NCBI RefSeq assembly: GCF_030817415.1
Contig: NZ_JAUSZI010000002.1
Span: 8,680,001 to 8,744,000, forward strand
From: Streptomyces umbrinus
GTDB lineage: Bacteria > Actinomycetota > Actinomycetes > Streptomycetales > Streptomycetaceae
Direction of reading: 5' to 3'
Length of the DNA: 64,000 nt
Part shown: piece after piece, positions 25,248 through 32,583 of the stretch
Numbering within the stretch: position 1 is the first letter of the stretch
Layout of the letters: the number at the start of each line of letters is the position of its first letter
The notes under the pieces: model-generated
Seen by the model: only the letters and a program-made list of their open reading frames with translations
Told to the model about the DNA's origin: nothing
Database searches by the model: none
Position numbers and translations under genes: made by a program

Positions 25248-26414
25248 ATGACTGTTCCCCCCACCAATCCCACCCCTCCCCCCTCTTCTCCCGCTCCCGC
25301 GTCCCACCGTGCCCGGTCCCGCGTCACGCGGCGCGGGCTGATCGGTGCGGCGGGCGCGGTCGCGGCGGGCGCCGCGCTCACCCCCGTCGTGATGGCCAAC
25401 ACCACCTCGGACGCGGCCGGTTCGGACACCACCGACGCCGAGCCCGGTACGACCTCCGAGACCTTCCCGAAGACCCGGGCCAAGGAGGCCACGGGCGAGG
25501 CGCCGGTCGAGGCCGCCTTCCCCATCGGTTACGTGGGTGTGCGCTGGGCCGGTACCCGTGAGGCCACCGGCGGCGGTATCCGGCTGACCGACGCCGACGG
25601 CGGCAAGGGAGCCTGGAAGTCCCTGAGCGGCAACGGCTGTTCGGACAGCAACGGCGGCGCGCTGCTCATCCCCGTCGACCGGGCCGCGGGCTACGAGCTG
25701 AAGGCACCGGACGGAGCCACCGGGCTGCGTTCGCTGGCCATCGACACGACGCAGGGCCCGAGCCGCAAGGTGGCGGTTCCGGCGGACACGACCCGGGTAC
25801 GCGGTGTCGCCTACCTCTCGCGGGCGGCCTGGGGCGCGGACGAGAAGCTCCGCTTCAAGCCGGACGGCACGGAGAACACGCCGACGGCGTACTACCCGTT
25901 CCAGACGTTCACGGTCCACCACACCGCCACCGCCAACGACGACCCGGACCCGGCCGCCACGGTGCGCGCGATCTACCAGCTCCACGCGATCACGAACGAC
26001 TGGGGCGACATCGGCTACCACTTCCTCATCGACGAAAAGGGCAACGTCTACGAGGGCCGCTACTCGGGCGACGACGGCGTCGCCGCCCACGACACCGACG
26101 GCAAACTCGTGACCGCCTTCCACGTGGGCGGCTTCAACTCGGGCAACCTCGGCATCGCCCTCCTCGGCAACCTGATGGAACAGGGCCCGACCGACGCCGC
26201 CCGCGCGTCCCTCACCAGCCTGGTCCGCGCCCTGACCCGCTTCCACGGGGTCGACCCCCAGGCCCAGGTCACGTACACCAACCCCATCAACGGCACCACG
26301 AAGGACGTCAACGAGATCAGCGGCCACCGCGACTGGCTGTCGACGGAGTGCCCGGGTGACGTGATGTACGGGGAGCTCGCGAAGCTGCGGAAGGCCGCGG
26401 CGGGTACCGGCTGA
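25248..26414 (+). CDS. Peptidoglycan-recognition-type N-acetylmuramoyl-L-alanine amidase, Tat-exported
   Basis: A 388-residue protein. A Tat signal (SRVTRRGLIGAAGAVAAGAA, residues about 24-45) is followed by a Thr/Asp/Glu-rich region and a 120-residue N-terminal module. The Amidase_2/PGRP domain starts near SRAAWGADE. The zinc ligands are visible as VHHTATAND, GHRDWLSTECPGD (His and Cys). It would cleave the stem peptide from muramic acid in peptidoglycan. ATG 25248 follows AAGGAAG. Single gene. Confidence 0.93.
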   Translation: MTVPPTNPTPPPSSPAPASHRARSRVTRRGLIGAAGAVAAGAALTPVVMANTTSDAAGSDTTDAEPGTTSETFPKTRAKEATGEAPVEAAFPIGYVGVRWAGTREATGGGIRLTDADGGKGAWKSLSGNGCSDSNGGALLIPVDRAAGYELKAPDGATGLRSLAIDTTQGPSRKVAVPADTTRVRGVAYLSRAAWGADEKLRFKPDGTENTPTAYYPFQTFTVHHTATANDDPDPAATVRAIYQLHAITNDWGDIGYHFLIDEKGNVYEGRYSGDDGVAAHDTDGKLVTAFHVGGFNSGNLGIALLGNLMEQGPTDAARASLTSLVRALTRFHGVDPQAQVTYTNPINGTTKDVNEISGHRDWLSTECPGDVMYGELAKLRKAAAGTG

Positions 26415-26826
26415 ACACCACGGCCGAGTGCCGCGGGCGTCCGTGGGGGTACCTCCGGGTGCCCCCGCGGCGCCGGCTCCCGTGCCGCCCTCCCCGTACG
26501 CAATACGTCCGCCGCGCGCGGGCGTTCGGGATCACTCCCACCGGAGTGCCCGCCCGGCCTCGCGTACGGGGACGGACCGGTCCTGGCGCACACGGAAACG
26601 GCCGGACGGCGTACGAGGACCCGGATGCGCTCTCATTCAGGAGCCCCGGCAGTCGACGTACGGCACAGCTCTCACGCCTTCGGCCGGACGACCGGACCGC
26701 GCGCGCCGATGCGCGACCCACCCGCCCTGCGCGACCTGCACGAGCCGCCTCGCGTGACCGCTCCGCGCCCGCTAGGGATGGCTTCCGTACGCCTCGACGG
26801 AGACCACACGGGGGACGGAGTCGACC
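26415..26826. other. Gap without a supported gene
   Basis: 412 bases. Open frames exist on both strands but their codon composition and Arg/Pro-rich translations look like chance. The last 30 bases hold the ribosome site (GACGGAG) of the next gene. I see no convincing promoter. Confidence 0.5.
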
Positions 26827-27513
26827 ATGACGACGGAACGATCGCAGCCAGATCCGAATCCGTAGTCGGACTCGCGGCCAGATCCGAATCCGCAGTCACA
26901 ACCTCAGTCTCAGTCTCGGCCTCAGCATGACGACATCGGCGGGATCCTGATCCACCGCGGGCTGCGTGAGGAACTGAGCCGACTGGCGGACGCCGCCGAG
27001 TCCGGCCGGCGGGCCGAAGCGGTCCAGGAACAGATCGAGCTGGTGATCGCCGTACTCCACCAGCACCACCACGGCGAGGACGAAAAGCTCCACCCGCTGG
27101 TACGCGACCGGGAGCCGAGCATCGCCACCATCCTCGACGAGCTGGAGAAGGAACACACCCTCATCCAGAAACTCGCCGACGACGCGGCCGACCGCACCCG
27201 CCCCCTCCCCGAACGCGCCCCGGTCATCCGGGAACTGCTGGACGTCCTGCGCCCTCACCTCGCCCTGGAGGAGGCCGAGGTCTTCCCGGCGATCACCCGC
27301 CAGGTCAGCCAGGCCGAGTTCGAGGAGTTCGTGAAGGGCGAGCTCAAGGCGGCGGACCGTCGGTTGCCGGCCCTCTTCGGCATGCTGCTGCACTACGCCC
27401 TGCCCGGCGAACGCAAACGCCTCCTCGCGGATGTGCCCACGCCGATCGCACTCCTGTGGAAGGCGTTCTGGAGGCGGGGGTACGAGCGGAGGGCGGCGCG
27501 GGTGTATGGGTGA
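26827..27513 (+). pseudogene. Hemerythrin HHE-domain protein interrupted by an amber codon at codon 13
   Basis: From ATG 26827 (GGAG six bases upstream) the frame reads MTTERSQPDPNP, then TAG at 26863-26865, then continues unbroken to 27513. The hemerythrin di-iron ligands are clear: ILIHRGLREEL, HQHHHGEDEKLHPL, LEKEHTLIQKL and LRPHLALEEAEVFP. The amber lies in a 30-base duplication: the second copy (26877-26892) has CAG where the first has TAG, so one C-to-T change explains it. The next start codon in frame is GTG 27043, which would lose the first iron-binding His. Options are a disrupted gene, read-through, a non-standard start or a sequence error. Hemerythrins bind oxygen or act in redox and NO responses. 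Confidence 0.8.
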
Positions 27514-27625
27514 GCCGCCCTCTCCAGGGGCAGGCCCCGCAGGGGGTTCCTCGGTTGCTGTACGGGGGCGTTGTCGGTCGGTCCGGCTACCGTGGGAACC
27601 CATACCCTGAGATGAAGGGGGCCCG

Positions 27626-28060
27626 ATGGACACGGAGTTGGCGGCGCTGGCGGCGGCCGGGGCGACGGCGCTCGTGCAGCAGATGGTGACCGACGGATGG
27701 GCGAACGTACGGGATCGGGTCGTCGTTCTCTTCTCACGAGGGAGGGACGAAGAGGCCGTCGTGGGCGAGTTGGAGGAATCGCGGGCCGATCTCGTCGCCG
27801 CGCGGGACGCCGACGACGAGGAGGCCGCGGCGGACGTCCAGGCGTCCTGGCGCACCCGGCTCCGGCGCACGCTGCGCGACGACCCCGCGGCTGCCGCCGA
27901 ACTCCGCGCGCTGCTGGACGAGTTGACCCCGCCCGCCACAGCCCCCGCCCCTGGCTTCCTCCACAACACCATCAGCGGCGACGTGCAGCACAGCGCCGTG
28001 GTCCAGGCACACACGGTCGGCGGCGGCGTGACGATCGGACTGCCCCCGAGGCTACCGTGA
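27626..28060 (+). CDS. Protein with C-terminal RHIM/BASS-like amyloid signalling motif
   Basis: A 144-residue protein. Residues 1-105 are helical and charged (TELAALAAAGATALVQQMVT, WRTRLRRTLRDDPAAAAELR). After a Pro/Ala linker, residues about 113-138 read FLHNTISGDVQHSAVVQAHT then VGGGVTIG. The pattern N-x-I-S-G-x-V-x-x-x-V-V-Q-A resembles the RHIM-related bacterial amyloid motifs found in actinobacteria, which usually pair a cell-death effector with an NLR sensor. The partner gene is not in this window. The N-terminal domain matches a family I recall as common and uncharacterised in Streptomyces. ATG 27626 follows AAGGGGG. Confidence 0.75.
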   Translation: MDTELAALAAAGATALVQQMVTDGWANVRDRVVVLFSRGRDEEAVVGELEESRADLVAARDADDEEAAADVQASWRTRLRRTLRDDPAAAAELRALLDELTPPATAPAPGFLHNTISGDVQHSAVVQAHTVGGGVTIGLPPRLP

Positions 28061-28148
28061 CGCGCCCTTCAGGAACGCCGCCCGGAACGACTCCTGTGAT
28101 GAGCGCCCCGGGCTCGGGCGACCGCCTCGCGGATGACGCCCTGCCCCG

Positions 28149-28237
28149 GTGATCAACAGCCCAGTGATCAACAGTCCGTGACCAAGAGCCCAGTGACCAA
28201 GCTCCCAGTGACCAACAGCCCTGTGAGTAACAAACCT
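28149..28237 (+). repeat. 15-bp direct repeat array upstream of the nucleotidyltransferase
   Basis: About six degenerate copies of GTGAYCAACAGCCCA, with starts at 28149, 28164, 28178, 28193, 28208 and 28223. Each begins with GTGA. Weaker copies continue to the start codon, whose context GTGAACGACCGTGCT resembles the unit. Confidence 0.85.
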
Positions 28238-28265
28238 TGAGCAACAACTCTGCGAGTGACCGCCC

Positions 28266-29069
28266 GTGAACGACCGTGCTTTTCTCGACACCGTCACCGA
28301 CCGCCTGGCCGCCCTCCCGGCGGTCCGGGCGGTGGCCCTCGGCGGCTCCCGGGCTCAGGGCACCCACACCCACGACAGCGACTGGGACCTGGCCGTCTAC
28401 TACCGCGGCGACTTCACCCCCGCCGCCCTCCGCGCCATCGGCTGGGAGGGCGAGGTCTCCGAGATCGGCGGCTGGGGAGGCGGCGTCTTCAACGGCGGCG
28501 CATGGCTGACCATCGACGGCCGCCGTGTCGACGTCCACTACCGCGACCTCGACGTCGTCGAACACGAACTGTCGGAGGCGGAGGAGGGCAGCTTCCACGT
28601 CGAACCGCTGCTCTTCCACCTCGCCGGAATCCCCAGCTACCTGCTGGTCGCCGAACTGGCCATCAACGAGGTGCTCCACGGCACCCTGCCCCGACCGACG
28701 GCCTACCCGGAGAAGCTCCGCCACACCGCCCACACCCGCTGGCACGACACCGCCCTCATGACCCTCGCCTACGCCAAGGCCAACCACGCCCCGAACGGCC
28801 GCCGCACGGAGACCGCGGGCGCCATCGCCACGGCCGCCATGCAGGCCGGGCACGCGGTACTGGCGGGGCGGGGGGAGTGGGTGACGAACGAGAAGCGGTT
28901 GCTGGAGCGGGCGGGGTTGCGGGGTGTCGACGACATCATCGGCTCGCTGTCCACGCACCCGGGCGCGGACCAGGGCGCGAACCCGTTGCATCTGGCCATT
29001 GCGGCGACCCGGACACTCTTCGAACGGACGGGTTCGCAATCGGACGGATCCGCCATGGACGCCGAATAA
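28266..29069 (+). CDS. Nucleotidyltransferase-fold protein
   Basis: A 267-residue protein. The nucleotidyltransferase signature is complete: LGGSRAQGTHTHDSDWDLAV (GS-x10-DxD) near residues 25-45, and a third acidic residue in RRVDVHYRDLD. The C-terminal half is helical (KANHAPNGRRTETAGAIATA), with an architecture like aminoglycoside-nucleotidyltransferase-type proteins. It may transfer a nucleotide to a small molecule or protein. Substrate is unknown. The GTG 28266 start lies at the end of the 15-bp repeat array and has no good ribosome site. Confidence 0.82.
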   Translation: MNDRAFLDTVTDRLAALPAVRAVALGGSRAQGTHTHDSDWDLAVYYRGDFTPAALRAIGWEGEVSEIGGWGGGVFNGGAWLTIDGRRVDVHYRDLDVVEHELSEAEEGSFHVEPLLFHLAGIPSYLLVAELAINEVLHGTLPRPTAYPEKLRHTAHTRWHDTALMTLAYAKANHAPNGRRTETAGAIATAAMQAGHAVLAGRGEWVTNEKRLLERAGLRGVDDIIGSLSTHPGADQGANPLHLAIAATRTLFERTGSQSDGSAMDAE

Positions 29070-29097
29070 CCCTTGGAAAACGTCAAGTTGACACTGC

Positions 29098-29103
29098 TAC
29101 CGT
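29098..29103 (+). promoter_or_regulatory. Possible -10 box for a leaderless DUF7873 message
   Basis: TACCGT lies seven bases before the GTG 29111 start and no Shine-Dalgarno sequence is present, a layout common for leaderless Streptomyces messages. A TTGGAA (29073-29078) could be a distant -35. A perfect TTGACA (29088-29093) is too close to this -10 and has no partner at the right distance. Confidence 0.4.
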
Positions 29104-29110
29104 CACCGAC

Positions 29111-29842
29111 GTGGCGAAACTCAATCAGATCATCGCGGTCGAGAAGGGCATCAAGTCCAAGTCTCATCAGGACCTGACGGCTGCCCATCACGGGCTGCAG
29201 AAGCCGGCGTTGCTGGCCGGAATCTCACGTACGTATCAGCCCAAGGACGAGGAGGGTGAGCAGTTGCCGCCCGAGTCGACTCGGGTGCAGGTGCAGGCCG
29301 AGGACGTGCTGCGGGACACCGCGGCCACGCTGACCCGCCTGTTCGACGTGACCGCCACCAAGGACTGGGCCAACTGCACGGCCCGCGCGGACATCAAGGT
29401 CGACGGGCGGGTGCTCGTCGCCGATGTCCCGGTGTCCTATCTGCTCTTCCTGGAGAAGCAGCTCACCGATCTCAACACCTTCGTGCGGAAGCTGCCCGTG
29501 CTCGACGCCTCCGAGTCGTGGGTGCAGGACCCGTCGGCCGACGCGTGGAAGACCGAGCCGGTCAGGACGCTGCGGACGAAGAAGGTCCCGCGCAACCACG
29601 TGAAGGCGGAGGCGACCGACAAGCATCCGGCGCAGGTCGAGGTGTACTACGAGGACATCCCCGTCGGGTACTGGACGACGGTGAAGTTCTCCGGTGCCCT
29701 TCCCGCCCGGCGCGTCAACGAGCTGCTGGACCGCGTGGAGAAGATGCAGCAGGCCGTCAAGTTCGCCCGGGAAGAGGCGAATGGCGCCGACGTCACCGAC
29801 CAGCGCGTCGGAGACGCCGTGTTCGGCTACCTGTTCGGGTAG
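29111..29842 (+). CDS. DUF7873-type protein of unknown function
   Basis: A 243-residue soluble protein beginning VAKLNQIIAVEKGIKSKSHQ, with AEDVLRDTAATLTRLFDVTA, VLVADVPVSYLLFLEKQLTD and KFAREEANGADVTDQRVGDA. I recall this family as DUF7873, found in actinobacteria and some actinophages; no activity is known to me. There are no membrane helices or recognisable catalytic motif. A hairpin (29854-29875) and then the permuted tRNA-like elements follow directly, so a link with that RNA is possible but unproven. Confidence 0.7.
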   Translation: MAKLNQIIAVEKGIKSKSHQDLTAAHHGLQKPALLAGISRTYQPKDEEGEQLPPESTRVQVQAEDVLRDTAATLTRLFDVTATKDWANCTARADIKVDGRVLVADVPVSYLLFLEKQLTDLNTFVRKLPVLDASESWVQDPSADAWKTEPVRTLRTKKVPRNHVKAEATDKHPAQVEVYYEDIPVGYWTTVKFSGALPARRVNELLDRVEKMQQAVKFAREEANGADVTDQRVGDAVFGYLFG

Positions 29843-29853
29843 CCTCGAAGACT

Positions 29854-29875
29854 CCCCGGTCCACTGCGACCGGGG
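29854..29875 (+). terminator. Hairpin after the DUF7873 gene
   Basis: CCCCGGTC-CACTGC-GACCGGGG, a perfect 8-bp stem with a 6-base loop, 11 bases after the stop codon. It may end transcription or form the 5' edge of the tRNA-like region. Confidence 0.75.
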
Positions 29876-29919
29876 TGCGCGAGGAGCGCAAGCTGAAACT
29901 GAAGCTTGTCGTGACTGCG

Positions 29920-30025
29920 CGGTTCCAGTGGAGGTTCGAGTCCTCCCCGCGGCACCAACCCGGCACCCGTACAAGTCGTACACGGTGTCTCGCGCCGCGG
30001 TAGCCCAACTGGCAGAGGCAGACCG
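29920..30025 (+). tRNA. tRNA-like element 1 with circularly permuted halves
   Basis: The 3' half comes first: anticodon-stem strand CGGTT (29920-29924), 5-base variable loop CCAGT, T-stem GGAGG/CCTCC around TTCGAGT (29930-29946), acceptor CCGCGGC (29947-29953), A and CCA (29954-29957). After 36 bases the 5' half follows: acceptor GCCGCGG (29994-30000), TA, D-arm GCCC..GGCAGA..GGC with the GG pair (30003-30019), A26, and anticodon-stem GACCG (30021-30025). All seven acceptor pairs, five T-stem pairs and five anticodon-stem pairs (one G-U) form, with standard spacings. No upstream 5' half exists in normal order. The anticodon loop cannot be assembled: no U33 fits, and the stem can extend two more pairs (GACCGCG/CGCGGTT). 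Amino-acid identity is unknown. Confidence 0.6.
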
Positions 30026-30061
30026 CGATCAATCTCAGACTATTGCTCCAGACTCAGCATT

Positions 30062-30169
30062 CGCCGCCGATCGCCGGATCGACCGGGCTCAGGCTCCGGG
30101 CGTCGAAATGCCGGTTCAAGTCCGGCCCGCACAGCTCGATGTGCGGTGGTCCAAAGGCAGGACGCGGCG
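30062..30169 (+). tRNA. tRNA-like element 2 with circularly permuted halves
   Basis: T-arm GCCGG-TTCAAGT-CCGGC (30110-30126) and acceptor CCGCACA (30127-30133) come first. After only six bases (GCTCGA) the 5' acceptor TGTGCGG (30140-30146), TG, and a perfect D-arm GTCC-AAAGGCA-GGAC (30149-30163) follow. All seven acceptor pairs form. The anticodon stem is less certain: GCGGCG (30164-30169) can pair with CGCCGC (30062-30067), leaving an over-long variable region that holds its own hairpin. The U1-A72 pair and G at the discriminator position recall glutamine tRNAs, but this is weak. CCA is not encoded. Confidence 0.5.
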
Positions 30170-30518
30170 ACATAACACTGACCTGAGTTCTCAAGCGTGC
30201 CGGTGTGCGACATGGGTGGCATCACAGGGCTCGGGGGCCGGCTACGCCTCCGGGCCCGCTCCCGTTCGGAGCCGCCCTCCGGCGCTGCACCTGGTCGCGC
30301 GCGGATGAGGCCGCCGAGGCCGCCCCTGGAAGACGTACACCCGGCCCGCTCCCGATTGCGTACATAAAGAACGCGGCCACTACGGCAATCGTCACATCCC
30401 CGAAACGTGTAGACCCCATACCCTCCAGGAACCCGACCTACCGTAAGCACCACCGCCCAGGCCGACGTCGCCCGAAGGCATGCCACCCCGCAACCGCCCT
30501 CGTCCCGACAGGAGCCCC
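30170..30518. other. Gap between the tRNA-like elements and the FUSC gene
   Basis: No supported gene. A minus-strand frame (30419-30222) could encode a 65-residue peptide with one hydrophobic stretch, VTIAVVAAFFMYAIGSG, but its ribosome site is too close to the ATG. I see no further tRNA arms here. Confidence 0.4.
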
Positions 30519-32516
30519 GTGCCCGTGCCGCGACCTTTCTCCGTTGCCCTGCCGCCCTGGCTCACGCATGCCCTGCGTGCGCAAAGGGGGCCCGTGCCGT
30601 GGAATGCCGTCGTGCGCGGAGCGCTCGCCGCCGGGCCGCTGCTGCTCGCGGCCGTCCTCGCCGGGCGGGAGTCCATCGGGGTCATGGCCGCCCTGGGAGC
30701 CATGCTCGCCGGGATCAACGACAGGCCCGGGAGCCGGCGCACCGCCGTGCACCGCATCGGGGTGCCCGGGCTTGCCGGAGCCGCGGGGCTCGTCGTCGGT
30801 ACGTACGCGGGGGAGGGCCTCGGTGCCGTTCCGCTGACCCTGATACTCACCGCGCTCGGGCTGGTCGCCGGGGCCGTGAGCGCCGTGGGACCCGTGTCCT
30901 CCGGGGCCGGTACCCAACTGCTCGTCGCCGCGGCCATCGGGGCCGGGATGCCGCTCCCCGAACCCGGATGGCAGCGGGCGTTGTTCTTCCTGGCCGGAGC
31001 CGCCTGGCTGATCGCGCTGCGGCTAGTGCTGCCCACGCCCGGTGCCCTCGCCCACGACTTCCGGTTCGACGGGGAGCGGGTGGCCGTCGCGGACGTCTAC
31101 GACGCCATCGCCGAGTTGCTCGCCGCTGCCGGCGGCGAGCAGGCCGGGGCCCGGCGGGCCGCCCTCACCGCCGCGCTCGACCACGCGCAGGACGCCCTCG
31201 CGGGACCGCGGCTGCGACGGTACGCCAGTTCCTCCGCCGAGCGGCGGCTGCGGGCGCAGTACGCCGCCGCGCTGCCGCTCGCCGAGGCCGCGACCGCGCT
31301 GGCCTGGGCCGGGGACGCGCTGCCCGCCCGTACGGCGGAGGGGCCGCGACGGCTCGCCGTCGCCGTACGGACCGGCGAGCCCTGCGGGCCGCTGCCCGCG
31401 CCCGCCCGGTCCGTACCCGGACTGCGCGCCCTCGACGACGCACTCCTGCACGCCGCCGAGACCTTCGACCGCGGCGGCAAGCAGACCGGCAGCCGGCGGA
31501 TTGACGGTGAAAAGACCCGCAGCGACAACGCCGATGACAAGCGCGGCGCCGCCCCCCGCAGCGACGTCGACGCCGCTCCTCACAGCGACACCGGCACCAA
31601 CCCCCTCGACCGCGGCGCCCGGCAGACCGCGCACAAGGGCCTGCGCCTACGCCCCTTCCGTACCAAGGCTCTGTTCCGCACGGTCACCGGCCAGGGCGGC
31701 CGTGAGTACGGCTTCCGCGTCGCGCTCTGCTACGGCGCCAGCGCGGCCGTCGCGCAGGCCCTGCACCACGTGCACTGGTACTGGCTGCCGGCCACCGCCG
31801 TCTTCCTCGTGAAGCCGGACCTCGGACCGCTCGTCTCGCGCGTGCTGAACCGGGCGGCCGGTACAGTCCTGGGCGCCCTCGTCTTCGCGGGGTTCGCGGC
31901 CGTGTTGCCCCGGCCGGAGGGGCTCGTGGCGCTCGTGGCGATCAGCGGGGCCCTGATACCCGTCGCCACCAGGCACTTCGCCGCGCAGACCGCGGTCGTC
32001 ACCGTCCTCGTACTCGCCCTCGTCATGGTCGGCGGAGAGCCGGAAGCCTCCTGGAGCCGTATCGGCGAGACGCTGCTGGCCTGTGCGATCGTCCTGATCG
32101 TTGGACATCTGCCGACTCCGGGACAGCGCGGCGGGAACGTGAGGGCGCGGTTGGACGCGGCCACCGACGCCGCCCACGCGTATCTCACCCACGTACTGAG
32201 CGGCGCCGACGACCGGGCCGCCCGCTGGGCGCTGCGCCGCGAGGCCTACCGGAAGCTGGCCGAGGCCCGGGCCGCGATCGACCGCGCCGCCGCCGAACTC
32301 CCCACCCTGGCCCGGCACACGGAGGGCACCGACGAGGTCGCCGCCACCCTGGAACGCCTCGTCGACACCACCACCGCCTCTGCCGTGCACCTCGACGACA
32401 CGGGCCGGCTCACCCCGCGGCACACCGAGCGCCTCGCCACCCTCCTCGACGAACTCGTCGAGCAGCGCGAGCGCGCCGGCCTCGCGGACCCTCCGGCCGA
32501 CCTCCTCAGCGCCTGA
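30519..32516 (+). CDS. FUSC family inner-membrane transporter
   Basis: A 665-residue protein with two membrane blocks of about five to six helices each (residues about 25-165 and 400-530), separated and followed by helical cytoplasmic regions, as in FUSC/aromatic-acid-exporter (YccS, AaeB) proteins. The second block opens YWLPATAVFLVKPDLGPLVS and RVLNRAAGTVLGALVFAG, the family signature. It likely exports aromatic or toxic acids. GTG 30519 is preferred, with AGGAG four bases upstream; a second GTG is at 30525. Confidence 0.88.
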   Translation: MPVPRPFSVALPPWLTHALRAQRGPVPWNAVVRGALAAGPLLLAAVLAGRESIGVMAALGAMLAGINDRPGSRRTAVHRIGVPGLAGAAGLVVGTYAGEGLGAVPLTLILTALGLVAGAVSAVGPVSSGAGTQLLVAAAIGAGMPLPEPGWQRALFFLAGAAWLIALRLVLPTPGALAHDFRFDGERVAVADVYDAIAELLAAAGGEQAGARRAALTAALDHAQDALAGPRLRRYASSSAERRLRAQYAAALPLAEAATALAWAGDALPARTAEGPRRLAVAVRTGEPCGPLPAPARSVPGLRALDDALLHAAETFDRGGKQTGSRRIDGEKTRSDNADDKRGAAPRSDVDAAPHSDTGTNPLDRGARQTAHKGLRLRPFRTKALFRTVTGQGGREYGFRVALCYGASAAVAQALHHVHWYWLPATAVFLVKPDLGPLVSRVLNRAAGTVLGALVFAGFAAVLPRPEGLVALVAISGALIPVATRHFAAQTAVVTVLVLALVMVGGEPEASWSRIGETLLACAIVLIVGHLPTPGQRGGNVRARLDAATDAAHAYLTHVLSGADDRAARWALRREAYRKLAEARAAIDRAAAELPTLARHTEGTDEVAATLERLVDTTTASAVHLDDTGRLTPRHTERLATLLDELVEQRERAGLADPPADLLSA

Positions 32517-32583
32517 GCAGCGAAACCGCAAGGGCTCCCCTCGCAGCACCTGACCGACGAACGGGCTTCCCCGAGGGCTCCCC

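Noticed and set aside
29088..29093. Perfect TTGACA as -35 of the DUF7873 gene
   Set aside because: No -10 at 16-18 bases: the position falls in the coding start, so it may be chance.
29876..30060. Group I intron as the cause of the permuted tRNA layout
   Set aside because: The flanks are too short and I saw no P, Q, R or S core elements.
30222..30419. Possible 65-residue minus-strand peptide with one hydrophobic segment
   Set aside because: GGAGG is only two bases from the ATG and the rest is low-complexity; not enough support for a gene.
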